Shown one piece after another: positions 17,240 to 25,257 of a DNA stretch of 64,000 bases. A model generated the notes under the pieces. That model did not search any database. It had not been told where the DNA came from and saw nothing but the letters and a program-made list of their open reading frames with translations. Position 1 is the stretch's first letter; each line of letters starts with the position of its first letter. Made by a program: the position numbers and the translations under genes. The DNA comes from Falsibacillus pallidus (GTDB taxonomy: Bacteria; Bacillota; Bacilli; Bacillales; DSM-25281): contig NZ_QQAY01000002.1 in the NCBI RefSeq assembly GCF_003350505.1, positions 62,001 through 126,000 of the forward strand, read 5' to 3'.

Positions 17240-17269
17240 TTGTACAAGGTAAATAGTTTGTGATATAGT
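17240..17269 (+). promoter_or_regulatory. Candidate SigA promoter of the maltose operon
   Basis: TTGTAC (17240-17245), 18-base spacer, TATAGT (17264-17269). An operator-like site begins 17 bases downstream, where repressor binding would block transcription. Confidence 0.55.
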
Positions 17270-17285
17270 AAATTCGTCAAGTGAG

Positions 17286-17300
17286 TGCAAACGGTTTCAC
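17286..17300 (+). promoter_or_regulatory. LacI-family / cre-like operator 1
   Basis: TGCAAACGGTTTCAC is a near-palindrome with the central CG typical of LacI/GalR-family operators (CcpA cre or MalR). It lies just downstream of the -10 element, consistent with repression. A second copy is at 17410-17424. Confidence 0.7.
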
Positions 17301-17409
17301 AAAATAAGACAAGAAGCGACACTCCTACATAATACTGTGTTTTTAAACAATATATTGAAAACACTTATTAGAAGGATTCCTATTCTGGCATAATTTTCTT
17401 TGCGATTTT

Positions 17410-17424
17410 GTGCAAACGGTTTCC
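17410..17424 (+). promoter_or_regulatory. LacI-family / cre-like operator 2
   Basis: GTGCAAACGGTTTCC repeats the 12-base core TGCAAACGGTTT of operator 1, 125 bases further on and 33 bases before the binding-protein start. Two identical cores suggest cooperative or looped repression (inference). Confidence 0.65.
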
Positions 17425-17456
17425 TAACTTAAAAAGTTTAAATGGAGGAATCACCA

Positions 17457-18740
17457 ATGAGAGGTAAAAAATTAGCAGCATTGATTTTCTCACTCATTTT
17501 GCTTCTAAGCGTTGCTTTGGCAGGCTGCTCATCCAATGGCGGCAGCAAGGATGAAGTGACGATCGACGTATTCCAATTCAAAGTGGAATTCAAAAAGCAA
17601 TTTGAAGACTTAGTGAAAAAGTATGAAAAAGAACATCCAGGCGTAAAAATCATCATCACAACTGTCGGCGGCGGCCAAGACTATGGTGTGGCGCTTAAAT
17701 CAAAATTTGCTTCCGGCAAACAACCAGCAATCTTCAATGTTGGCGGACCTCAGGACGTTGCTGATTGGGAAGCGAAACTAGCTGACCTTTCCGATACTAA
17801 AGCAGCTAAAAACGCTCTTGATGGAACATTAGAAGGCGTTAAGAAAGATAACCAAGTTCTAGGCGTTCCTTACAACCAAGAAGGTTACGGCTTAATCTAC
17901 AATAAAGAAATCTTTGAAAAAGCTGGCATCAAGCCTGAAGAAATCAAAGACTTCAACAGCCTTCAAGCAGCAGTTGAAAAATTGGATTCCAAAAAAGATG
18001 AACTTGGAATCAAAGCAGTATTTGCACTTCCAGGAAAAGAAACTTGGGTAACTGGACTTCATTTATCCAACGCATTCATCGCTCCTGAATTCGACAACAA
18101 CGTTTTGAATGCATTCAATGCGAAGAAAGTTGATTTCAAATATGGCGATGCAATGAAAAACTTCTTAGATCTTCAAAATAAATATTCTGTACAGCCAACA
18201 GTCAGCCTTGACTACTCTCAACAAGTTGAAGAGTTGTTCTCAACTGGCAAAGTGGCTATGATCGAGCAAGGAAACTGGGTTTACAGCTCAATCGCTGGAA
18301 TCGACCAAGATCTTGCTGACAACAAAATCGGCCTGCTTCCAATCCCTGTTCAAGGGTATAAAGAAAATGCAGTTCCTGTAGGAATTCCAATGTACTGGGC
18401 TGTAAACAAAACCCTTGATAAAAAAGTCGTTGCAGAATCTAAGAAATTCTTGGATTGGCTGTACACTTCTGATGAAGGTAAAAAAGCAGTTCTTGAAGAT
18501 TTCAAATTCATCCCTGCTTATCAAGGCTACGATTTAGACAAGATTTCTGATCCGATTTCAAAAGAAATCTACAAATATGCTCAAGACGGCAATACAATCG
18601 GCTGGGTATTCATGGGCTATCCAAGTGGATGGGGCCAAGATAAACTTGGTGCAGATATTCAAAAATACCTAAGCGGCAAAGCAAGCTGGGATGAAGTAGT
18701 TAAGGATTCTCAAAAAGCTTGGGAAGACGCTAGAAAATAA
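17457..18740 (+). CDS. Maltose/maltodextrin-type ABC substrate-binding lipoprotein
   Basis: 427 residues. A lipoprotein signal peptide ends in the lipobox LAGC (Cys about residue 24), so the protein is membrane-anchored outside the cell. The mature part is a family-1 extracellular solute-binding protein: KYEKEHPGVKIIITTVGGGQDY near the N-terminus, PYNQEGYGLIYNKEIFEKAGI, and the C-terminal lobe ending WDEVVKDSQKAWEDARK. ATG 17457 has GGAGG at the right distance; ATG 17442 does not. First gene of the sugar operon; the glucosidase partner suggests an alpha-glucoside or isomaltose/maltose ligand. Confidence 0.9.
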   Translation: MRGKKLAALIFSLILLLSVALAGCSSNGGSKDEVTIDVFQFKVEFKKQFEDLVKKYEKEHPGVKIIITTVGGGQDYGVALKSKFASGKQPAIFNVGGPQDVADWEAKLADLSDTKAAKNALDGTLEGVKKDNQVLGVPYNQEGYGLIYNKEIFEKAGIKPEEIKDFNSLQAAVEKLDSKKDELGIKAVFALPGKETWVTGLHLSNAFIAPEFDNNVLNAFNAKKVDFKYGDAMKNFLDLQNKYSVQPTVSLDYSQQVEELFSTGKVAMIEQGNWVYSSIAGIDQDLADNKIGLLPIPVQGYKENAVPVGIPMYWAVNKTLDKKVVAESKKFLDWLYTSDEGKKAVLEDFKFIPAYQGYDLDKISDPISKEIYKYAQDGNTIGWVFMGYPSGWGQDKLGADIQKYLSGKASWDEVVKDSQKAWEDARK

Positions 18741-18765
18741 TAGTTCCTTGAATAATTGATCGACG

Positions 18766-18804
18766 CAAAGTAGCAGATGAGCAACTCCCTGCTACTTTGT
18801 TTTG
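18766..18804 (+). terminator. Terminator/attenuator after the binding-protein gene
   Basis: CAAAGTAGCAG (18766-18776) and CTGCTACTTTG (18789-18799) form an 11-bp perfect stem followed by TTTTG. In ABC importer operons such partial terminators keep the binding protein more abundant than the permeases. The 313-base gap to the permease gene also holds repeat copy B. Confidence 0.8.
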
Positions 18805-18816
18805 CTAATGGGTGAT

Positions 18817-18988
18817 GGCTCTTTTCTCACAGTTTGTCGCTTTAAGCTTTAAAACAGGATAATATATGCAATCTATGCGGAATATTCAACTCAAAAAGAG
18901 CCTGGATACACCATTACAACGCGCATAACAGCTATTTTCAAGTTAAAATCGGCATTAAGATTTTAACAAAAAAGTTTATGAAACAGCC
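18817..18988 (+). repeat. 172-bp structured interspersed repeat, copy B
   Basis: Same layout as copy A. Left hairpin GGCTCTTTT with AAAAGAGCC (18894-18902); right hairpin GTTAAAATC (18942-18950) with GATTTTAAC (18959-18967), perfect. It ends GAAACAGCC. Located between the attenuator and the first permease gene of the sugar operon, so read-through mRNA contains it. Confidence 0.85.
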
Positions 18989-19053
18989 TAGGTGATTCCT
19001 TAAACATAACTATCATGATCCATCAAAATTCTTAAAGGTTTGGAGGACTAAAC

Positions 19054-19914
19054 ATGCGTACTCGTGATTTATCATACTGGCTGTTTTTAGCGCCGGTCCT
19101 GATCGCTTTGACGCTGGTTGTCGTGATTCCTCTCTTCTTCGGAGTCTATTACTCTTTCACAGATTGGAACGGAATAACAAGCGGGGAATTCGTCGGTTTT
19201 AAAAACTATCTGGATTTATTCCATGATGCTGACTTTTTAGCTTCCCTTTGGTTTACAGTCAAATTCTCAGTGGTATCCATCATTCTTATTAATATAATCG
19301 GGTTGGGGCTAGCCCTGATCGTTACATCTAAAATCAAATCAAGCAAGTTTTTAAGAACGATTTTCTTTATGCCGAACCTTATCGGCGGTTTGATCCTCGG
19401 TTTCATCTGGCAGTTCATTTTCTTGAAAGTGTTCTCCGGACTTGGGGACCTCCTTGGAATCGAAGGCCTTCAAGGCTGGCTGTCAACGACTCAGACTGGG
19501 TTCTGGGGATTAGTCATCTTGATGAGCTGGCAGATGTCCGGCTATATCATGGTCATTTACATCGCTTATTTGGAAGGGCTTCCTGCTGAATTGATTGAAG
19601 CGGCTGAAATCGATGGAGCCAATGCATTCCAGCGATTCCGCTATATCATTTTCCCATTGGTAGCGCCTGCATTCACAGTCAGTATGTTCTTGACGCTATC
19701 CAACTCATTTAAGCTGTATGACCAAAACTTATCATTGACTGGCGGGGGGCCATTCAAATCCACTCAGATGGTGGCGATGGAAATCTTCCAGACAGCTTTT
19801 GGCGAGAATAAAATGGCTTACGCACAAGCACAGGCAGTCATTTTCTTTGTAATCGTAGCAATCATTTCTTTAACACAAGTTTACTTTAATAAGAAAAGGG
19901 AGGTTGAGATGTAA
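19054..19914 (+). CDS. Sugar ABC transporter permease, MalF-like
   Basis: 286 residues, six transmembrane segments. The inner-membrane component motif is LPAELIEAAEIDGANAFQRFRYIIFPLVAPAF (EAA loop, about residues 175-206), which contacts the ATPase. Forms a heterodimer with the next gene product. TTTGGAGGACTAAAC precedes ATG 19054. The stop codon overlaps the next start by one base (TAATG), indicating coupling. No ATP-binding subunit is encoded here; a shared MsmX/MalK-type ATPase elsewhere is expected, as in B. subtilis. Confidence 0.92.
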   Translation: MRTRDLSYWLFLAPVLIALTLVVVIPLFFGVYYSFTDWNGITSGEFVGFKNYLDLFHDADFLASLWFTVKFSVVSIILINIIGLGLALIVTSKIKSSKFLRTIFFMPNLIGGLILGFIWQFIFLKVFSGLGDLLGIEGLQGWLSTTQTGFWGLVILMSWQMSGYIMVIYIAYLEGLPAELIEAAEIDGANAFQRFRYIIFPLVAPAFTVSMFLTLSNSFKLYDQNLSLTGGGPFKSTQMVAMEIFQTAFGENKMAYAQAQAVIFFVIVAIISLTQVYFNKKREVEM

Positions 19915-20729
19915 TGGCCAAAAGGAAGTTTTTTATCGTAGAAATCATCGGCGTCATCCTAGGGCTGTTATGGCTTTCACCTTTCTACTTAATGCTCGTC
20001 AACTCATTGAAAACAAAGAGAGAAATTTTCACGGATGTTATTCGTTTGCCTGAAAGCTTCAACATGGACAACTATATTGAAGCATTTACTCAGCTTGAGT
20101 TCATCAAAACGTTTTTCAACTCCCTCTTGATCACTGTCATAAGTGTTGGGATCATCATTATTTTCTCTTCCATGGCAGCGTATGCCTTGTCAAGAAACAA
20201 AGGAAAAGCCAGCGGGATCTTATTCTTCATTTTTGTTGCAGCAATGCTGATCCCATTCCAATCGGTCATGATTCCGCTTGTCACGCTCTTCGGTAAGTTC
20301 CAAATGCTGAATCGTGCAGGATTGATCTTTATGTACCTTGGTTTCGGAAGCAGTTTATCCATCTTCCTTTACCACGGTACATTGAATGGTATTCCAAAGT
20401 CTATGGATGAAGCAGCAAAAATGGACGGATGCAACAAATTCCAAACTTTCTGGTATATTATCTTCCCAATGTTGAAGCCAATTACCGTTACGGTTGGGAT
20501 CTTGAATACTATCTGGATCTGGAATGACTACTTGCTTCCATCCTTGGTTATCAATCAGGAAGGGATGCAGACAATCCCGCTGCGGATGTTCTTCTTCTTT
20601 GGAGAATATACGAAGCAATGGCACTTGGCTCTTGCAGGTTTGACGATTGCAATCATCCCTGTCATCATCGGTTATTTCTTTGCCCAAAGACAAATTATCA
20701 AAGGGATTTCAGACGGCGCAGTAAAATAA
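19914..20729 (+). CDS. Sugar ABC transporter permease, MalG-like
   Basis: 271 residues, six transmembrane segments. The EAA loop reads IPKSMDEAAKMDGCNKFQTFWYIIFPMLKPI (about residues 159-189). The C-terminus FFAQRQIIKGISDGAVK is typical of the MalG/carbohydrate permease group. Coupled by a one-base overlap to the MalF-like gene. Works with the upstream lipoprotein to import a malto- or isomalto-oligosaccharide. Confidence 0.92.
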   Translation: MAKRKFFIVEIIGVILGLLWLSPFYLMLVNSLKTKREIFTDVIRLPESFNMDNYIEAFTQLEFIKTFFNSLLITVISVGIIIIFSSMAAYALSRNKGKASGILFFIFVAAMLIPFQSVMIPLVTLFGKFQMLNRAGLIFMYLGFGSSLSIFLYHGTLNGIPKSMDEAAKMDGCNKFQTFWYIIFPMLKPITVTVGILNTIWIWNDYLLPSLVINQEGMQTIPLRMFFFFGEYTKQWHLALAGLTIAIIPVIIGYFFAQRQIIKGISDGAVK

Positions 20730-20777
20730 TCGTTCATACAGTTGCATGATAATGCCTAAAGAGAGAGAGGAACCGAA

Positions 20778-22442
20778 ATGAAAAAACAATGGTGGAAAGA
20801 AGCGGTGGCCTATCAGGTTTACCCTCGCAGTTTTATGGATTCGAATGGAGACGGGATCGGCGATTTGCAAGGAATGATCGCTAAACTTGATTATATTAAG
20901 GAATTGGGCATCGATGTCATCTGGATCTGCCCGATGTATAAATCCCCGAATGATGACAACGGATATGACATCAGCGACTATCAGGACATCATGACGGATT
21001 TTGGAAATATGGCTGATTTTGATCGACTAATGGAGGAAGTTCATAAGCGTGGAATGAAACTGATCATCGATCTCGTTATCAACCATACGAGTGATGAACA
21101 TCCATGGTTCGTCGAATCCCGCTCTTCCAAGGAAAGTCCGAAGCGCGACTGGTACATTTGGCGCGATGGGAAAGACGGCAAAGAGCCAAACAACTGGGAA
21201 AGCATCTTCAGTGGATCTGCATGGGAATATGATGAGAAGACGGAACAATATTATCTGCACATTTTCTCCCGTAAACAACCGGATTTGAACTGGGAGAACC
21301 CGGAAGTGCGCCGTTCCCTATACGATATGATCAACTGGTGGCTTGATAAAGGGGTCGATGGATTCCGTGTCGATGCGATCAGCCATATCAAAAAAGAGGA
21401 TGGGCTAGAGGATATGCCTAATGAAGAGGGCGTAAAATATGTTTCTTCGTTCGATAAGCATATGAACGTGGATGGCATTCAGCCTTTCTTGCAGGAATTG
21501 AAGGATGAAACCTTCTCTAAATATGAGATCATGACAGTAGGGGAAGCGAACGGCGTAAGCGTCGATGATATCGATCTTTGGGTCGATGAAAAGAAAGGCA
21601 AGTTCAATATGATTTTCCAATTTGAACATCTAAGCCTCTGGGACGCTGAAAAGAAGAAAGAACTTGATATCGTCGAACTAAAAGAAGTCCTTTCCAAATG
21701 GCAAAAAGCTCTGGAAGGCTCAGGCTGGAACGCGTTGTTCATAGAAAACCACGACAAAGCCCGTGTCGTATCCACTTGGGGAAATGACAAAGAATACTGG
21801 CGTGAGAGTGCTACTGCGTTTGCGGCTATGTATTTCTTGATGCAAGGGACACCATTCATTTACCAAGGACAAGAACTTGGCATGACGAATGTCAAATTCG
21901 AAACCATTGAGGAATATGATGACGTTTCCTTCAAAAATATGTATAAGTTCAAACGTGAAGAAGGCGTTCCTCACGAAGAGATCATGGAAATCATTTGGGC
22001 AACCTCAAGGGACAACTCCAGGACGCCAATGCAGTGGTCTGATGCAGAAAATGCAGGATTCACAACTGGAAAGCCTTGGATTGGGGTCAACCCGAACTAT
22101 TTGGAAATCAATGTAGAGAAGCAAGAGAAGAATCCAGACTCTGTATTGAATTTCTACAAAAAATTGATCTCTATGAAAAAATCGGACGAAATTTTCACGT
22201 ATGGAACGTATGACTTGCTTCTTCCTGGAGATCAACAAGTTTATGCGTACACACGCACACTGGACAATGAAAAAGTCGTCATAGTGACGAATTTAAGCGA
22301 TAAGCCAGCCGTTGGTGTAGAATTGGGCTTCCAAGTCTCCAGTGATAGCCTGATGCTTGCAAACATTGCCGTACAGAGTCATGAAGCGGCAGCGTTACTT
22401 GACTTGAAACCATATGAAGCAAGAGTATACCGAGTGAAGTAA
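20778..22442 (+). CDS. malL: Oligo-1,6-glucosidase / alpha-glucosidase (GH13)
   Basis: 554 residues, the usual size of cytoplasmic GH13 alpha-glucosidases. Starts KKQWWKEAVAYQVYPRSFMDSNGDGIGDLQG. Catalytic residues by motif: nucleophile Asp199 in GFRVDAISH, acid/base Glu256 in MTVGEANG, and Asp326 in ENHDKARVVS. Val in the DVVINHTSDEHPWF-type region favours alpha-1,6 activity, as in oligo-1,6-glucosidases. It hydrolyses the imported oligosaccharide to glucose. Last gene of the sugar operon, 48 bases after the MalG-like gene, and followed by a strong terminator. Confidence 0.93.
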   Translation: MKKQWWKEAVAYQVYPRSFMDSNGDGIGDLQGMIAKLDYIKELGIDVIWICPMYKSPNDDNGYDISDYQDIMTDFGNMADFDRLMEEVHKRGMKLIIDLVINHTSDEHPWFVESRSSKESPKRDWYIWRDGKDGKEPNNWESIFSGSAWEYDEKTEQYYLHIFSRKQPDLNWENPEVRRSLYDMINWWLDKGVDGFRVDAISHIKKEDGLEDMPNEEGVKYVSSFDKHMNVDGIQPFLQELKDETFSKYEIMTVGEANGVSVDDIDLWVDEKKGKFNMIFQFEHLSLWDAEKKKELDIVELKEVLSKWQKALEGSGWNALFIENHDKARVVSTWGNDKEYWRESATAFAAMYFLMQGTPFIYQGQELGMTNVKFETIEEYDDVSFKNMYKFKREEGVPHEEIMEIIWATSRDNSRTPMQWSDAENAGFTTGKPWIGVNPNYLEINVEKQEKNPDSVLNFYKKLISMKKSDEIFTYGTYDLLLPGDQQVYAYTRTLDNEKVVIVTNLSDKPAVGVELGFQVSSDSLMLANIAVQSHEAAALLDLKPYEARVYRVK

Positions 22443-22444
22443 TG

Positions 22445-22482
22445 AAAAATTCCAGCCTTTCAAAGGGCTGGAATTTTTTTCT
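22445..22482. terminator. Terminator of the sugar operon
   Basis: AAAAATTCCAGCC and GGCTGGAATTTTT form a 13-bp stem with a T run (22445-22480). The reverse strand also ends in T-rich sequence, so it may also serve the convergent MarR gene. Confidence 0.9.
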
Positions 22483-22904
22483 TAGCTGAATGCCTTATTA
22501 AATTTTTTTAACATCTTCCCAAATAGCTCAACTTCTTCTTCATTCCATTCCTTCATGATGTTTTTTAAACTATTGATGCGCTTTATCTTGTAAGCATTGA
22601 ACTCCTGTCTTCCGAGTTCTGTAATCTCGTAGTTATATGACCTTCCATCAGAAGGATTCGGAACTTTTGAAACGTATCCTTTTGCCTCAAGTGCAGCTGC
22701 CTGCCTGCTGACAGTGGAAATATCCAAGTGGAATTGTTCAGCCAGTGCTTTAACCCCTGCCGATCCACCAAATTCAAGTTCATATAGTAAAAGAAAACCT
22801 GAACGGTCCAAGTTTCCGCCATTTCGATTCGGAGATACGGATGTGACGTATCTTACCAGAATGGCTAGCTCGTGCTGTATCAGTTCTAATGAATCTTCTT
22901 TCAT
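22482..22904 (-). CDS. MarR-family transcriptional regulator
   Basis: 140 residues from ATG 22904, which has GAGGTGAA upstream; the longer start at 22955 lacks one. Winged helix-turn-helix: GVKALAEQFHLDISTVSRQAAALEAKGYVSKVPNPSDGRSYNYEITELG (about residues 45-93). Divergent from the CBS-MFS genes. Two operator-like palindromes lie in the shared 156-base intergenic region, so it probably represses the pump operon and itself (inference). The inducing ligand is unknown. Confidence 0.9.
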   Translation of the reverse strand: MKEDSLELIQHELAILVRYVTSVSPNRNGGNLDRSGFLLLYELEFGGSAGVKALAEQFHLDISTVSRQAAALEAKGYVSKVPNPSDGRSYNYEITELGRQEFNAYKIKRINSLKNIMKEWNEEEVELFGKMLKKFNKAFS

Positions 22905-22975
22905 ATTACCTTCACCTCGCGCAATTCTTCCTTTATTCATCATAACTTTCACCACCTATTTGTCAAACAAAGGTA

Positions 22976-23035
22976 TTGACCGATTTCTCATTTAATTGTA
23001 TCATACAATTATAAATAAAGTTGCATCATACAATT
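22976..23035 (+). promoter_or_regulatory. Promoter and paired palindromic operators, MarR/CBS-MFS
   Basis: A plus-strand promoter TTGACC (22976-22981), 17-base spacer, TATCAT (22999-23004). The -10 lies inside a perfect palindrome of 8-base arms AATTGTAT and ATACAATT around one base (22994-23010). A second, two-mismatch copy (AGTTGCAT, C, ATACAATT) is at 23019-23035, centres 25 bases apart. This is the layout expected for MarR repression. Confidence 0.75.
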
Positions 23036-23060
23036 AGTTTTTTCGAAAGGGAGGATTTTC

Positions 23061-23516
23061 ATGCTTGCTCAAGAGATCATGAATACACATGTTTATAAAG
23101 TGAACGAGGATGCGACCATCCGTAAGGTCATTGAAGCGTTTCTTGAATATCGCATCAGCGGACTGCCTGTTGTCAATAATAACAACGAAATAGTGGGTTA
23201 TATCAGCGACGGGGATATTATGCAGTATATCGGTAAACACGAGGATATCATCATCGATTCTATTTTCCATGTAGATGTGGTGAAAGGGGACGATGAAGGC
23301 TTTGAAGAAAGGCTAAAAAGCATCCTTGAATTGAATGTCATGGAAATGGCCAAGAAACATGTTGTCAAAACTTCTTGGGATGAAGAAGTAGAGGAAGTTG
23401 CTGCTATCTTGGGCAAAAAACAAATCAAGAAGCTTCCTGTCGAAAAAAATGGAGTCCTCGTTGGAATCATTAGCCGTGGGGACGTTATCAGGCATACATT
23501 CAAAAAAATCCTTTAA
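23061..23516 (+). CDS. CBS-domain pair protein
   Basis: 151 residues made of two CBS domains: residues 1-60 (MLAQEIMNTHVYKVNEDATIRKVIEAF... SGLPVVNNNNEIVGYISDGDIM) and about 90-151 (HVVKTSWDEEVEEVAAILGKKQIKKLPV... VGIISRGDVI). CBS pairs bind adenine nucleotides and act as energy or ligand sensors; no effector domain is attached. It is the first gene after the MarR-controlled promoter and precedes the MFS pump by 33 bases, suggesting a regulatory partner of it (inference). Confidence 0.88.
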   Translation: MLAQEIMNTHVYKVNEDATIRKVIEAFLEYRISGLPVVNNNNEIVGYISDGDIMQYIGKHEDIIIDSIFHVDVVKGDDEGFEERLKSILELNVMEMAKKHVVKTSWDEEVEEVAAILGKKQIKKLPVEKNGVLVGIISRGDVIRHTFKKIL

Positions 23517-23549
23517 TATTTTTTGCAAATAGATCGGAGAGGTGTTTTT

Positions 23550-24779
23550 ATGAGTACGTTAACGAAAAAAGCAGCACCGGTGCAGCCTTCATTGAATGCT
23601 GAACCAGGTTTGCTGCAGCAGCCAAAGGCAGTGTGGGCGGTCTTTTTCGCTTGTATCATTGCATTTATGGGACTTGGCTTGGTGGATCCGATTCTACCTG
23701 CCATTGCAGAACAGCTGGATGCGAGCCAAAGTGAAGTGACGCTTCTATTTACGAGCTACAACGCCGTCATGGCCATAGCTATGCTTGTAACAGGCGCAAT
23801 TTCATCCAGAATCGGGATTAAATGGACATTATTATGCGGAATCGTCATTATTGCTATTTTCTCTGCTTTAGGCGGAGCATCAAATGGTATATGGGCACTG
23901 GTCGGTCTTCGTGGAGGCTGGGGCCTTGGAAATGCCTTATTTGTTGCAACAGCGCTTGCCGCAATTGTTTCCCTATCTAACAGTGGAACTGCAAAGGCAA
24001 TCATATTATATGAAGCAGCAATCGGCCTTGGGATCTCAGTAGGTCCACTGCTCGGGGGATGGCTTGGGGCTATGTCCTGGAGAGGTCCGTTCCTTGGAGT
24101 GGCGTGCTTGATGGTCATTGCGTTCTTAGGTTTAACAATATTAATGCCAAAAGCAACTGACACTGGGAAAGTGGCAAAACCCAAAACATCGCTGGCCGAC
24201 CCGTTCCGTGCGCTGAAGCATCGCTCACTCTTAGTGTTCGGGATTGCAGCGGCACTTTATAACTTCGGATTCTTCACATTGCTTGCGTACGCGCCATTTG
24301 TAATGGGGCTGAAGGAACACGGCCTTGGATTTGTATTCTTAGGCTGGGGAATCCTGCTTGCTATTACGTCTGTTTTCATGGCGCCTAAGCTTCAGGCAAG
24401 ATTCGGTGCAATAAAATCCATGTGTGCTATGTTATTCCTTTTTGCCGTTCTCCTTATTTGCATGGGAGTATGGACTTCTACTCAATGGGTTGTCATCACG
24501 TCTGTCATCCTTGCAGGAGCGGTACTTGGGAATAACAACACTTTGATTACGACTGCTGTCATGAATGCTGCCCCTGTGGAACGTTCTACAGCGTCTGCAG
24601 CATACAGCTTCCTCCGTTTCATTGGAGGTGCGATTGCGCCATACACAGCGGGCAGACTGGCGGAGATCTTCAATCCGCAGGTGCCATTCATCGTGGGTGC
24701 ATTCTTCGTTCTCGTATCAGTGGTCTTTATTTGGGGAAATAAAAAGCACCTGAATCATGTAGATCATGCAGGGCATTAA
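23550..24779 (+). CDS. MFS transporter, drug-efflux type
   Basis: 409 residues with about 12 hydrophobic helices. Conserved features: GLGLVDPILPAIAEQLDASQSEVTLLFTSYNA (helix 1-2), TGAISSRIGIKWTLLCG (motif A loop), and GWGLGNALFVATALAAIVSLS with motif C-like AAIGLGISVGPLLGGWLGA. This is the 12-helix drug:H+ antiporter pattern, similar to YfmO-like pumps. ATG 23550 with GGAGAGGTG is preferred over the start at 23523. Controlled with the CBS gene by MarR; the substrate is unknown. Confidence 0.9.
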   Translation: MSTLTKKAAPVQPSLNAEPGLLQQPKAVWAVFFACIIAFMGLGLVDPILPAIAEQLDASQSEVTLLFTSYNAVMAIAMLVTGAISSRIGIKWTLLCGIVIIAIFSALGGASNGIWALVGLRGGWGLGNALFVATALAAIVSLSNSGTAKAIILYEAAIGLGISVGPLLGGWLGAMSWRGPFLGVACLMVIAFLGLTILMPKATDTGKVAKPKTSLADPFRALKHRSLLVFGIAAALYNFGFFTLLAYAPFVMGLKEHGLGFVFLGWGILLAITSVFMAPKLQARFGAIKSMCAMLFLFAVLLICMGVWTSTQWVVITSVILAGAVLGNNNTLITTAVMNAAPVERSTASAAYSFLRFIGGAIAPYTAGRLAEIFNPQVPFIVGAFFVLVSVVFIWGNKKHLNHVDHAGH

Positions 24780-24803
24780 TTAGAAATGGAATTAAAATAT
24801 GGA

Positions 24804-24836
24804 GGGAATCGACTTTTGGGTCGGTTCCCTTTTTTG
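24804..24836 (+). terminator. Terminator of the MFS gene
   Basis: GGGAATCGAC (24804-24813) and GTCGGTTCCC (24820-24829) pair with one G-T, followed by TTTTTTG. Confidence 0.88.
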
Positions 24837-24872
24837 ATAGATAATAAAGTATAACAATTCTGAGTGAAGTGC

Positions 24873-24989
24873 TGTCCAGCTCCAGCGCCTAGCCCCTCGA
24901 GTCATAAGCCGTACCTCTACGGAAATCAGGATTTCCTTCGAGTTCCGTCTTATGCTGGTCGGGGCTGTTCGAGGCGCTTCCGCTTTTCT
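24873..24989 (-). repeat. REP/BIME-like element, copy R3
   Basis: Reverse complement of copy R2 (16012-16134) with about 85 percent identity by eye. It contains the same GGAAATC-AG-GATTTCC core (24921-24936) and ends AGAAAAGCG / CTGGACA. Lies in the 478-base gap between the MFS terminator and the dpp promoter; the rest of the gap (24990-25190) is AT-rich without a recognisable gene. Confidence 0.8.
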
Positions 24990-25191
24990 TATAATCTCAT
25001 AATTATACAATTTTTAGTTCAATTCACTGCATACCCGGAATATATTTGAAATAAAATGCCTAAAAAAGCTAGCTGAAACTGAAATTATTTTTCAGTCACT
25101 ATGACTTCTTAAAAGCCTATTAAACTAGGATTTAAAAGATGTTTTCCAAAAAATAGATACATAGTCACCTATGAAACTTAGTCGAATTGGA

Positions 25192-25220
25192 TTGAAAATT
25201 ATTGTATTATAATTTATAAT
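25192..25220 (+). promoter_or_regulatory. SigA promoter of the dpp operon
   Basis: TTGAAA (25192-25197), 17-base spacer, TATAAT (25215-25220). An alternative TATAAT is at 25208-25213. It overlaps a CodY box immediately downstream. Confidence 0.75.
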
Positions 25221-25232
25221 TTTAAGAAAATT
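25218..25232 (+). promoter_or_regulatory. CodY-binding box at the dpp promoter
   Basis: AATTTTAAGAAAATT differs from the CodY consensus AATTTTCWGAAAATT at one position. It overlaps the -10 and start-site region, so CodY binding would block transcription when branched-chain amino acids and GTP are plentiful. The B. subtilis dpp operon is a classic CodY target. Confidence 0.8.
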
Positions 25233-25257
25233 GTAAAATGGAAAAAGGGGGAATTCC

